A stretch of DNA of 64,000 bases, from positions 1 through 64,000 of the forward strand of contig CALJGI010000008.1 of assembly GCA_938074045.1 (NCBI GenBank), in the 5' to 3' direction. Position numbers and translations under genes: made by a program. This document shows positions 8,286 to 15,890 of this stretch, in pieces; the stretch's first letter is position 1, and each line of letters begins with the position of its first letter. Origin of the DNA: an uncultured Halieaceae bacterium. GTDB lineage: Bacteria; Pseudomonadota; Gammaproteobacteria; Pseudomonadales; Halieaceae. The notes under the pieces were generated by a model. The model was not told the origin of the DNA. It did no database searches and saw nothing but the letters and a program-made list of their open reading frames with translations.

Positions 8286-9415
8286 GGAGGTGTCGGGGTC
8301 ACATTTCCAGCGCCTCGCGGGTTAACGTATTTATAGCCCAGAGCCTTGGCCACTGTTTCGTAGACAACCATGCCCTTGTGGACATTCAGGCCATTCAGCA
8401 GGTCCGGGTCTGCCAGTAATGCCCCTTTGGGATCCGCTGCCAATTGCATGGCGAAGGGAAGGGTGACATTATTCAGAGCCAGGGTCGAAGTGCGGGCAAC
8501 CGCACCTGGCATATTGGCCACGCAGTAATGCACGACCTCGTCGACGATATAAGTGGGCTCTGCATGGGTAGTGGCCTTGGAAGTCTCGAAACACCCACCC
8601 TGGTCGATGGCGACATCCACCACCACCGCGCCTTTTTTCATCCGTGCTATCAGGTCGCGAGTCAACAGTTTTGGAACCGCGGCGCCTGGGATCAAAACAG
8701 CCCCAATTACCAGGTCCGCTTCCAGGGCGTATTCTTCTATCGCGGCCTTGGTAGCGTAGACGCAGCGTGCACGGCCTTCGTACTCTGAGTCCAACTGCCG
8801 CAACCGTGGCACTGAGCGATCCAGAATAGTCACATCCGCACCCATACCCACCGCCATCGCAGGTGCGTTGTCGCCCACTACACCGCCTCCGATGACGAGG
8901 ACTTTAGCCGGAGCGACACCGGGCACACCACCAAGCAGAACACCGCGGCCGCCTTGGGTTTTCTCCAGATGATTGGCCCCAGCCCGGGCGGCCATGCGGC
9001 CCGCCACTTCAGGCATGGGTGAAAGTAGGGGTAGGCCACCCCCAACGCTGTCCGTCACTGTTTCGTAGGCAACACAGGTCGCGCCGGACTGGACTAGCAA
9101 TTCGGTCTGCTCGGGATCCGGAGCGAGGTGAAGGTAGTTAAACAACAATTGCTATTCACGCAGCATGTTGCACTCCTCGGGCTGCGGCTCCTTTACCTTG
9201 ACGATCATTTCGGCGCGCTCAAATATTTCTCGTGGGGTCGCTACGATGGAAGCACCGGCGGCAATGTATTCCTCATTGGTGAAATCGATGGCAGCGCCGG
9301 CATCATTTTCTATGATTACCTCATGGCACTGGGCGACAAGTTCCTGTACGGACGCGGGTGTCAGGCCCACACGGTACTCGTGATTCTTAATCTCTTTGGG
9401 TGCTCCAATTATCAT
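8258..9415 (-). pseudogene. ald: Alanine dehydrogenase interrupted by one in-frame amber codon
   Basis: The two halves are in the same frame, separated only by TAG at 9152-9154 (minus strand). The first 87 codons encode the N terminus with the substrate Arg in EYRVGL and Lys in VKVKEPQ. After the stop the frame continues QLLFNYLHLAPD with the catalytic His, the nucleotide-binding [10 protein letters not shown] and the catalytic Asp in VAIDQGGCF. Intact relatives have Gly at the stop position (LRxGQILF). Everything else looks functional, so this is either a very recent nonsense mutation, a base error, or rare readthrough. Alanine dehydrogenase deaminates L-alanine to pyruvate with NAD. The ATG at 9415 has a strong GGAGGA site. 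Without readthrough neither half would be an enzyme. Confidence 0.88.
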
Positions 9416-9783
9416 TGACTCGTCCTCCTAAGGAATTGTGAGTCATGGCTGTTGGGTCGTGCTTTTGGTGGAGCGTATTCTTATGCGAACAAGAAGGGAT
9501 AAGTATTCCCCCTTGTGGGCATTTGAGAGCGGAAAAATCCCTGGGGCAAAGAAAAAATAATTAGGCCGCTAGAGGCGATTCCTCTTTGTCCTCTGGTGGT
9601 CCGTCTTCCACTTTCATTCCGGCACATCTTGGAAAAACTGTAAACGATGGAAGTACCAAAATATTAGGTAAGGCCTTATTTCACGCAAGAATGATCAATG
9701 GGGAAAAATTGCCGAATCGTTGATAAAATTTGCTCCAGCAACTGAGGCTTACTCGAGAAAATATTTAAAGGTTTGAACGCGCA
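9416..9783. other. Intergenic stretch without a recognisable gene
   Basis: These 368 bases separate the broken ald gene (minus) from the broken AP2 gene (plus). The ald ribosome-binding site (GGAGGA on the minus strand) lies at its left end. I see no convincing ORF, tRNA-like fold or strong inverted repeat. It would have to contain the ald promoter and the AP2-gene promoter. Confidence 0.5.
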
Positions 9784-10305
9784 ATGGATGGCAAAGTAAA
9801 ACTCAATGGGAAACGCCGGAACAACAACAGGTCTAAAGTCCTCTATGGTATTTCTCGGATCGATGACTGCGCGAATAGGTCCCATGCTTGGCGATTCAAA
9901 CTGGTGAGAAGGGGAGAAATTTTCGTTAAAAACTTTCCCGACAAAAGCTGGGGAGGTAAACAGAAAGCACTGGTGGCCGTGAAGCAACATCGCGACAAGT
10001 TTTTGGTCGACAATCCACCGATATCACGGAAGGACGTGTGCTCGATCATTGGTCGTAACAACACGTCCGGGATTGCTGGCGTCTATCGCTACGCGAAGAG
10101 CTATACATTGAAGAACGGAAAGTTGAAGAAAAGCTGGTATTGGGAAGCCACCTGGCCAGTCGGTAACAGCTGACAAGATCACATTGCCTTCGCTGTGAAT
10201 GAATACGGCGAGCCTAAAGCCAGAGACTTAGCCACCTCTGCCCGCAAGAAGGCGCTAAGGGCGGTTGAGGGTGTGTACTGGGCATCTGCCAGAGGCCTTG
10301 CTTAG
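9784..10305 (+). pseudogene. AP2-domain DNA-binding protein interrupted by an in-frame TGA
   Basis: The first 129 codons end at TGA (10171-10173), but the same frame continues without a shift for 43 more sense codons to TAG at 10303-10305. The encoded tail (AFAVNEYGEPKARDLA, then VEGVYWASARG) is the usual C-terminal end of these proteins. Features: YGISRIDD near the start, SHAWRFKLVRRG, a GGKQKALVAVKQHRD helix, NNTSGIAGVYRY and YWEATWPVGN, matching the bacterial AP2/ERF-like repeats found in homing-endonuclease-type DNA-binding proteins and in many marine gammaproteobacteria. Function in bacteria is poorly defined. Nonsense mutation, base error or recoding are possible. The same kind of lesion occurs in ald 0.6 kb away. 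Confidence 0.75.
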
Positions 10306-10570
10306 AAATAGACTATTTACGGCCCGTATTGAGCCGCGGGGGAACCATTACTTTTTATTTTAACGTAATGATAATTATCCGCAGCATGAAATGCTGAGTA
10401 GGGTTTTATGGTTTCAACAGTACCAATTTTCGGGTCAGTTGCGGAGCCGCTGCCCCTCATCGTGTCAACGATGGTCTTTAGCATGTTGATAGATAGCGTT
10501 GTTCTCAAGAGACTTGCTGATGGCACGGCAGACCCCGATTGAGTACTAGTCTGGGGTAGACCATGTGCGC

Positions 10571-10590
10571 ATGGGACCACCATGGGACCA
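10571..10590 (+). repeat. Tandem direct repeat ATGGGACCA
   Basis: ATGGGACCA occurs at 10571-10579 and again at 10582-10590, an 11-bp period, about one helical turn. Short direct repeats on one face of the helix near an integrase and a tRNA end resemble arm-type recombinase sites. This role is inferred from position only. Confidence 0.45.
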
Positions 10591-10607
10591 TCCCTACGCC
10601 TTTTGAT

Positions 10608-10663
10608 GCCCCCTAATGCCAGGCTCATTTTTTAACTCTATGATTTACAAGGCATTAGGAGGC
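10608..10663. repeat. Inverted repeat with 13-bp arms
   Basis: GCCCCCTAATGCC (10608-10620) and GGCATTAGGAGGC (10651-10663) are complementary at 12 of 13 positions, separated by 30 bp of AT-rich sequence. It lies 18 bp past the ATGGGACCA tandem repeat. It could be a recombinase or excisionase site of the vanished element, or a weak transcription hairpin. Confidence 0.5.
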
Positions 10664-10689
10664 ATGGCGAGGCGGGAAATAGCATGCTT

Positions 10690-10717
10690 CAGGGTTCGAA
10701 TCCCTCGTGGGTTTGTA
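10690..10717 (+). other. T-arm-like tRNA fragment
   Basis: AGGG TTCGAAT CCCT (10691-10705) forms a T-stem-loop with the invariant TTCGAAT. It is followed by CGTGGGT where an acceptor strand would be, but no CCA and no anticodon or D arm upstream can be found. It may be a 3' scar of a tRNA left by an old integration, or coincidence. Confidence 0.3.
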
Positions 10718-10853
10718 ACGAGAAAAAGTTCCCCACAAACACCATGCAAAGCACGTAAAAACTAATAGATTCAAAGGTAAAACTATAGAAAAAGTGGTAG
10801 GAGTGTGGGGAAAGCTGTTCAGAAATATTCAATAAAAACATAAAGATAAATGG

Positions 10854-10912
10854 GGTAGAGCCCTTGGCTTTTAACCAATTGGTCGCGCGTTCGAATCGCG
10901 CACGACCCACCA
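10854..10912 (+). tRNA. 3' remnant of tRNA-Lys (anticodon TTT), likely attachment-site scar
   Basis: The 59 bases match the last four-fifths of a gammaproteobacterial tRNA-Lys: the end of the D loop and stem (GGTAGAGC), an anticodon loop CTTTTAA in a TTGG/CCAA stem, a 5-bp T stem around TTCGAAT (GCGCG/CGCGC), the acceptor strand ACGACCC, discriminator A and encoded CCA. The matching 5' acceptor strand (GGGTCGT) and D-stem half are absent and replaced by AT-rich sequence. It cannot fold into a functional tRNA. A duplicated 3' part of a tRNA beside an integrase is the standard footprint of site-specific integration. The truncated integrase ends 20 bp away at 10932. Confidence 0.75.
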
Positions 10913-10931
10913 TTTTTCAAGGGTTTGCACG

Positions 10932-11386
10932 TTAATAGCTGCTGACCCTTTTTTCTTTTTCCGACGTTTTGCCGACACGCTCATTTTTCCGTGGGATGAG
11001 GGTCAGTGTGGGCGCCTGTGTGATACTCCGATCGGTAATTTTCTCAACCGCGTTGATCAACTCACTGATCTCCGCTGCCGAGTAGTGGGTCGTGATATCC
11101 CCACTTGCGTGACCGAGTAACAATTTGCGGGTTTCCAGCGGAACACCGGCTCCCCGTAAACGCCGTCCAAATGTGTGGCGGAGGTTGTGAACGCCACGTT
11201 GAACACGTTTTTCAACCGGCAGGCCAGCCCTGCGCCATGCCGTTTTCCAGGCGGAATTGTGAAGTCGGTACAGGCGCTTACCTCGATACCCAAACACGTA
11301 ATTGCGATCCAGGCCACGTTGGGCCTCTATCACATTCCGAGCCACCCCGTTCAATACCACAACCCGTTCCGTACTGGTCTTGGTAG
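10932..11386 (-). pseudogene. C-terminal half of a tyrosine recombinase (integrase remnant)
   Basis: About 150 residues of a phage-type integrase catalytic domain survive: RVVVLNGVARNVIEAQRG, NYVFGYRG, then HNLRHTFGRRLRGAG (His-x-x-Arg box), LLGHASGDITTHYS with the second His and the Tyr nucleophile region, and a short basic tail. The DNA-binding domains and the first catalytic Arg region are missing. Upstream of about 11386 the frame (open to 11510) is simply the antisense-shifted CDGSH gene, so the first 43 or so codons are not integrase. The remnant points towards the tRNA-Lys scar. It cannot be active. Confidence 0.82.
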
Positions 11387-11565
11387 AGATACGCGTCGCC
11401 GTCCTCACTCGGTGTAAATTCCCTCGGCACAAGATCGGTGCCGGCATGGGAGCCGTCGCAAAACGGCTGGTTAGAAGAGCGGCCACAGCTACACCAGTAG
11501 CAGGATTCACCGGCTTCCAACTGAGCAGCCGTCGGTTTTACATCAAACATAATCGGGTCTGACAT
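11278..11565 (-). pseudogene. CDGSH iron-sulfur protein gene truncated by fusion to the integrase remnant
   Basis: The frame starts at ATG 11565 with GGAGAGA upstream, 13 bp after the pirin stop. It encodes a true CDGSH half: C-x-C-x2-S motif in CSCGRSSNQPFCDGSH at residues 25-40 (three Cys and one His ligating a 2Fe-2S cluster), then the expected FTPSEDGDAYL. Homology ends at about residue 60 (position 11386). The remaining 35 residues are out-of-frame integrase sequence ending at 11278. Relatives with two CDGSH units, or with a short C-terminal strand, would have lost it. The first cluster site is intact, so a shortened protein might still bind iron-sulfur. It was the last gene of the reductase-pirin operon. 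Confidence 0.78.
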
Positions 11566-11578
11566 AATTCTCTCCAGC

Positions 11579-12418
11579 TCAGGCGAGCAGGCACCCGGCG
11601 CTGTAATCCTGGATAGCTTGCTCAATTTCGGCCTCGGTGTTCATGACGAAAGGACCATGCTGCACAATCGGTTCACGCAGCGGGCTGCCGGCCAGTAACA
11701 GGGCGCGCGCACCTGAGCCACTTGCCTCAATGACTACATGGTCACCATGACTGTAGATGCCTAGCTGGCCATCCGTCAGCTCGGCGGTGGCGCCGCTGTA
11801 TACCAGTAGCAGTGCCGTATGGGTGTCATCAATCGGGAACTGCACCTGGGCACCGGCTGCGAGTTGCAAATCCAGATAGGTAGGCGCCGTCACGATATCA
11901 GCAACGGGGCCCGTCACGGTGCCATTGGGTGTCGTCACAGTACCTGCGATCACCGTAATACGGCTATCGTCCTCCAGTTTGACCACGGGGATCTGCGTGC
12001 GATCAAACTCCTGGTAGGCTGCGGGAGTCATCTTTTTGCTGGCTGGCAAATTCAGCCACAACTGAAAGCCATGCAGCAGGCCATCAGTCTGCTCAGGCAT
12101 TTCGGAATGTATTACACCGGCACCGGCAGTCATCCACTGTATCCCACCACTGCTGACAACGCCCTCATTCCCCAGGTGGTCCCGATGCCGCATAGCGCCA
12201 TCGAGCATATAAGTAATAGTCTCAAAGCCGCGATGAGGGTGCGATGGGAAGCCGCCCATATAGTCCGCGCCGTCCTGCGAATGCATCTCGTCGAGCAGCA
12301 GGAACGGGTCCAGCTGCGCCAGCACGTCGCGGCCGGCGATCCGGCGTATCTTGACGCCATCACCGTCTGAGGTGTTGCGTGCATTGATGACTCGCTGCAG
12401 TCTTCTTGCTGTGGTCAT
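11579..12418 (-). CDS. Pirin-family bicupin protein
   Basis: This 279-residue protein with the pirin signature has metal-binding His residues in HPHRGFETITYMLDG and in GVIHSE, and the DPFLLLDEMHSQDG region near residue 40. Bacterial pirins are cytoplasmic bicupins that bind iron. Some have quercetinase activity, others modulate redox or metabolic enzymes. The gene lies 12 bp after the glutathionyl-hydroquinone reductase and 13 bp before the truncated CDGSH gene, so the three form one operon. The context points to quinone/electrophile or redox-stress handling. The enzymatic role is not decided by sequence. Confidence 0.88.
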   Translation of the reverse strand: MTTARRLQRVINARNTSDGDGVKIRRIAGRDVLAQLDPFLLLDEMHSQDGADYMGGFPSHPHRGFETITYMLDGAMRHRDHLGNEGVVSSGGIQWMTAGAGVIHSEMPEQTDGLLHGFQLWLNLPASKKMTPAAYQEFDRTQIPVVKLEDDSRITVIAGTVTTPNGTVTGPVADIVTAPTYLDLQLAAGAQVQFPIDDTHTALLLVYSGATAELTDGQLGIYSHGDHVVIEASGSGARALLLAGSPLREPIVQHGPFVMNTEAEIEQAIQDYSAGCLLA

Positions 12419-12430
12419 GGTGTTTCCCCC

Positions 12431-13420
12431 TCAGGCGGCCTGCTCGACGCAGCTCAGTTGCGCCCGTGTATGGGGGCGTGAAAAATCGATTTCCTGGCCC
12501 ACCGGCACAATGCCTGTGGGATTAATGGTTTTATGACTGCCGTAGTAGTGCTGCTTGATATAGGGCAGGTCGACCGTCGCCGCAATGCCTGGCTGCTGGT
12601 ACAAGTCTCGAACATAGGCCGAGAGATTCGGATAATCCTCGATGCGCTGACGATTGGTTTTGAAGTGCCCGAAATAGACCGCATCAAACCTCAGCAGGGT
12701 GGTGAACAGGCGCCAGTCCGCCTCGGTAATCTGCTTCCCAGTCAGGTAACGACGCACCGCCAGTCGCTGCTCCAGTTCATCGAACGCGGTAAATACTTCA
12801 TAGTAGGCGGCCTCATAGGCCTGCTGTGAGGTGGCAAAACCGGCCCGGTAGACACCGTTGTTTATGGTTGGGTAAATCCACTCATTGAGGCTGTCGATCT
12901 CCTCGCGCAGAGCCTCCGGATAGAAGTCCTCGGTATTACCGGTAATCCCGTCGAAAGCGCTGTTCAGCATGCGGATTATCTCTGCCGACTCATTGCTGAC
13001 AATCGTTTCGCGCTGTTTGTCCCACAACACCGGTACCGTAACCCGGGTGGTAAGCCCGGGCGCGGCCCTGTTATACAACTCGTAGAGATATTCGAGCCCG
13101 TACAGATCGTCCGGGTAGCACTCCGAGAAGGTCCAGCCATCGGCCAGCATCAGTGGATCGACGACTGACACGCTGATCAGGTCTGACAGGCCTTTGAGCT
13201 CGCGCATGACCAAAGTGCGGTGCGCCCAGGGGCAGGCGAGTGACACATACAGGTGATAGCGACCCGCTTCGGCGGCAAAGCCTTCCTCGCCACTGGGTCC
13301 CGCCGAGCCATCGGCGGTAATCCAGTTGCGAAACAGGCTGTCCTGACGCTTGAACTCGCCTTTGTTGCTTGCCGTCTCGTACCATTGATCTGCCCACTTT
13401 CCATTAACCAGTAAACCCAT
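12431..13420 (-). CDS. Glutathionyl-hydroquinone reductase (Xi-class glutathione transferase)
   Basis: This 329-residue protein has the Xi-class organisation: an N-terminal extension, the thioredoxin-like domain with catalytic Cys63 in ACPWAHRTL, the SNESAEIIRML glutathione-binding segment near residue 140, and a helical C-terminal domain with NNGVYRAGFA and the TEADWRLFTTLLRFD stretch. These enzymes reduce glutathionyl-hydroquinones back to hydroquinones. The usual length is 310-330 residues, so the gene is complete. It is the first gene of the operon with pirin and CDGSH and is transcribed divergently from a LysR regulator. A perfect T-N11-A site lies between them. Confidence 0.9.
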   Translation of the reverse strand: MGLLVNGKWADQWYETASNKGEFKRQDSLFRNWITADGSAGPSGEEGFAAEAGRYHLYVSLACPWAHRTLVMRELKGLSDLISVSVVDPLMLADGWTFSECYPDDLYGLEYLYELYNRAAPGLTTRVTVPVLWDKQRETIVSNESAEIIRMLNSAFDGITGNTEDFYPEALREEIDSLNEWIYPTINNGVYRAGFATSQQAYEAAYYEVFTAFDELEQRLAVRRYLTGKQITEADWRLFTTLLRFDAVYFGHFKTNRQRIEDYPNLSAYVRDLYQQPGIAATVDLPYIKQHYYGSHKTINPTGIVPVGQEIDFSRPHTRAQLSCVEQAA

Positions 13421-13503
13421 GACCCGCTCCTTCTGATAAATATTTTCAATTAATTAAGTCAACAGGGTCCAGTATATATTTGCCTTGTGACAATAATAGC
13501 GAT

Positions 13504-13530
13504 ATATTTTGTTCAAATTAATCAAAATAT
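13504..13530. promoter_or_regulatory. LysR-type operator with perfect 8-bp arms (T-N11-A)
   Basis: ATATTTTG (13504-13511) and CAAAATAT (13523-13530) are exact inverted copies separated by 11 bases, the geometry expected of a LysR-family recognition site. It sits in the divergent region between the reductase gene (start 13420) and lysR (start 13539), so it could serve autoregulation and activation of the reductase operon. Its position inside the upstream extension of the lysR frame supports the later lysR start. Confidence 0.75.
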
Positions 13531-13538
13531 TTGATCAA

Positions 13539-14429
13539 ATGAACTATCCACTTACACTAGATGCACTTGCCGTTATTGAAGCCATTGAACGCAAGGGAAG
13601 CTACGCAGCGGCGGCCACGGCCCTGAACCGGGTACCTTCGGCTGTCTCCTACACTGTGCAGAAACTGGAGCAGGACCTGGGAGTGACCCTGTTCCAACGC
13701 GAGGGACGCCGCGCTGTATTAACCAGCGCCGGTCGTCACCTTGCCGAACACGGTCGTCAGTTGCTGGAAGCCGCCGATGACCTGGCGGCAAGCACGCGCC
13801 AGATTTCCAGCGGTTGGGAGCCGCGACTGCGAGTCGCACTGGATACCATTGTTCCTGTGGAACTGGTCCTGCGCTGCATCGGCAGCTTGCAGCGTGAACA
13901 TCCGGGTATTGAGGTCGTGCTCACCCATGAAGTGTTGGGCGGCACCTGGGAGGCGCTGATAGAGAACCGGGCCGACCTGGTGGTTGGTGGGGTGGGTAAT
14001 GCTCCTGGCCACCAGGGTATTCGCTGTGAGCCGTGGCTGGAGTTGGAACACATATTCGTTGCCGCGCCCGAACACCCGGTTTGCGCGTTACCGCAGCCGC
14101 TGACGAATGCAGCACTGAGTCAATTCCGAGCGGTTATCGTCAGCGATACCGCGCGGAACTCTTTACCCCTGTCACGTGGCCTGCTGCAACTACAAAGCGC
14201 CATTTACGTACCCTCCATGGCAGCAAAAATTGAAGCTCACCGACAGGGTCTGGGCGTGGGGTATGTGCCGCATGAGCTGGTTAAGGCTGACTTGGAGACG
14301 GGCCGGCTGCGGTGCATTGAGCTCACCGAGACTCGGGAGGACGAACCCAATATGCTTGGTTGGAAGGTAAGCAACCGTGGCAAGGCCCTGCATTTTCTGG
14401 TGCAGCAACTGCGTGATCTGCGGAAATAA
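13539..14429 (+). CDS. LysR-family transcriptional regulator
   Basis: This 296-residue protein has an N-terminal winged helix-turn-helix (DALAVIEAIERKGSYAAAATALN, then SAVSYTVQKLEQDLGVTLFQREGRR) and a periplasmic-binding-protein-like effector domain (from about residue 90). I placed the start at ATG 13539. The longer TTG-initiated frame (13509) would put coding sequence over a perfect LysR operator. No clear Shine-Dalgarno precedes it. The divergent arrangement with the glutathionyl-hydroquinone reductase/pirin operon is the classical LysR layout and suggests it senses a quinone or electrophile and activates that operon. Confidence 0.9.
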   Translation: MNYPLTLDALAVIEAIERKGSYAAAATALNRVPSAVSYTVQKLEQDLGVTLFQREGRRAVLTSAGRHLAEHGRQLLEAADDLAASTRQISSGWEPRLRVALDTIVPVELVLRCIGSLQREHPGIEVVLTHEVLGGTWEALIENRADLVVGGVGNAPGHQGIRCEPWLELEHIFVAAPEHPVCALPQPLTNAALSQFRAVIVSDTARNSLPLSRGLLQLQSAIYVPSMAAKIEAHRQGLGVGYVPHELVKADLETGRLRCIELTETREDEPNMLGWKVSNRGKALHFLVQQLRDLRK

Positions 14430-14473
14430 GTCCGTCTACGCCTTAACTTGTCAGGATCATTCGGCGAATTGCA

Positions 14474-15670
14474 CTATTTCTGCTCAGTGACTTCCGCATC
14501 CACCGCCGCTTTAACCGCCTGATAGAAGGCTTCGCGCTGCGCACCGACGGTGGCGTGGTTGGTTGCCTGAGGCCAGTTGCTGTTGGATGCGATCACCAGA
14601 TTGCGGGTGGGATCGATATATATACCCTGTCCGAAAATCCCCTGGGCTGCGTAACTGCCATCGTCATAGGTCCACCATTGGTAACCATAACCCTTGCTGG
14701 GTACTCCGATAGAGGCCTGCGTGGTTGTGGCAGCAGCAATCCAATTTTCTGGTAGTACGGTGTCCTCACCTGCCATGGCACCACCAAGCATAAAGAGGCC
14801 GAAGCGGGCAAAGTCGCGGGTGGCCGCCTGGATGCAGCAGCCGCCAATTTCGCTTCCCGTCGAACCCAGTAACCAGCTCGCCTCCTGTTCCATTCCGAAG
14901 GGCGCCCAGATTTTTTCAGACAGGTATTGAGCCAGTGTCTTGCCAGTTGCTGAACTGACCAGAACCCCGATCAGATTGGTTTCGCCGGTCTTGTAAAGCC
15001 ACTTCTGCCCCGCGGGAGCCTCCCTCGTTAGGGAACGCATATAGCTGACAGTGACATCCAGTCCCGATTCTGCCTCATGTTCATTAAAGCGCGCCACGTC
15101 GCTGTTTCTGTCTTCATAGTCCTCGTTCCAGGCTACCCCAGAGGTCATGGTTAGCAATTGCTGGATGGAAACATTATCGTAGACGCTACCTTGCAGGTCC
15201 TTTATGTAGTTTGAAACCTTGTCGTCGACGCTGTTGATGTAGCCGTCTTTGATCGCAGCACCAACCAGGGTGGAGGTAAAGGATTTTGCCACCGAAAAGC
15301 TGGTCCAACGGCCAGATGCGTCAAAGTCCAGTCCGTATCGTTCCATACGGACCTTGCCATCCTGAATGATGATCAGCGCGGCTGTGCGCTGCTGAGACAT
15401 ATATTTGTCAACATCAACAGAGAGGTCGATGGGATTTCCCGGCGGCAGTGGAAGCACAGTGGGGCCGGTATCAATCACGTTGGCCCTGGCCAATACCGGT
15501 AATCTATCCATGGCGCGAAAGGCGGCGTCGCGCTGTGGAACAGACCAGAACAGCACATCCCTGTCAGTGGGAAGGTTGGATAAGAGATTACGGGTTTCCC
15601 TGTCGGTGCTCAGATAGGTAACGCCGAGAATGATCGCTATCGCCAGCAATATGCCGCTAATCCATTTCAA
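14474..15670 (-). CDS. Serine hydrolase of the class C beta-lactamase/esterase family
   Basis: This 398-residue protein has an uncleaved or signal-type N-terminal membrane segment (residues 3-20, ISGILLAIAIILGVTYL) and the beta-lactamase-like SxxK motif S126-V-A-K129 in FSVAKSFTS. Downstream are a KTGETNLIG region and the C-terminal GIFGQGIYIDP strand near the position of the third active-site motif. The family covers esterases, D-amino peptidases and penicillin-binding-like hydrolases. Most are not antibiotic-resistance enzymes. It is probably periplasmic and membrane-anchored. It stands alone between lysR (convergent) and tamA (divergent). The substrate is unknown. Confidence 0.83.
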   Translation of the reverse strand: MKWISGILLAIAIILGVTYLSTDRETRNLLSNLPTDRDVLFWSVPQRDAAFRAMDRLPVLARANVIDTGPTVLPLPPGNPIDLSVDVDKYMSQQRTAALIIIQDGKVRMERYGLDFDASGRWTSFSVAKSFTSTLVGAAIKDGYINSVDDKVSNYIKDLQGSVYDNVSIQQLLTMTSGVAWNEDYEDRNSDVARFNEHEAESGLDVTVSYMRSLTREAPAGQKWLYKTGETNLIGVLVSSATGKTLAQYLSEKIWAPFGMEQEASWLLGSTGSEIGGCCIQAATRDFARFGLFMLGGAMAGEDTVLPENWIAAATTTQASIGVPSKGYGYQWWTYDDGSYAAQGIFGQGIYIDPTRNLVIASNSNWPQATNHATVGAQREAFYQAVKAAVDAEVTEQK

Positions 15671-15890
15671 CTTGTTCTCTCCCCACCGTTGTGACTGTGA
15701 ATATTAGTTGCATGTAAGTTTAGCATCCCCATTCTAGCTAACTTGTTGTTATTATTTCGTTTTTATTTCCCCTTTTGCCGCTCGATTTTCACCTTGCAGG
15801 GTGTCACCATCTCGACTGTTGCCTGCCCCTGGAAAATGGGCGCCTGGGTTCCTTTGTTTTATTCACTCAAACCGGTTTAACGAACTTGCC

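Larger units (their letters stand above)
10306..10853. other. Non-coding, repeat-bearing edge of a decayed island
   Basis: No supported gene lies in this stretch. It holds a tandem ATGGGACCA repeat (10571-10590), a 13-bp inverted repeat (10608-10663) and a T-arm-like tRNA fragment (10690-10717). The right part (about 10720-10853) is noticeably AT-rich compared with its surroundings. The content fits the attachment-site side of an integrative element that has lost its cargo. Confidence 0.5.

Noticed and set aside
9149-10173. Genome-wide stop recoding (TAG or TGA as sense) to explain ald and the AP2 gene
   Set aside because: Many genes in the window end normally with TAG (sulfatase, first permease) or TGA (tamA, tmpA), so neither codon is reassigned. 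Selenocysteine is also unlikely, as no family member uses it there.
10317-10628. Minus-strand 103-codon frame
   Set aside because: No recognisable domain or ribosome site, composed over repeat-bearing non-coding sequence.
10689-10913. Minus-strand 74-codon frame with RARFERATN and EGFEP segments
   Set aside because: It is the antisense reading of the two tRNA 3' fragments; this peptide pattern is a well-known false ORF from tRNA T-arms.
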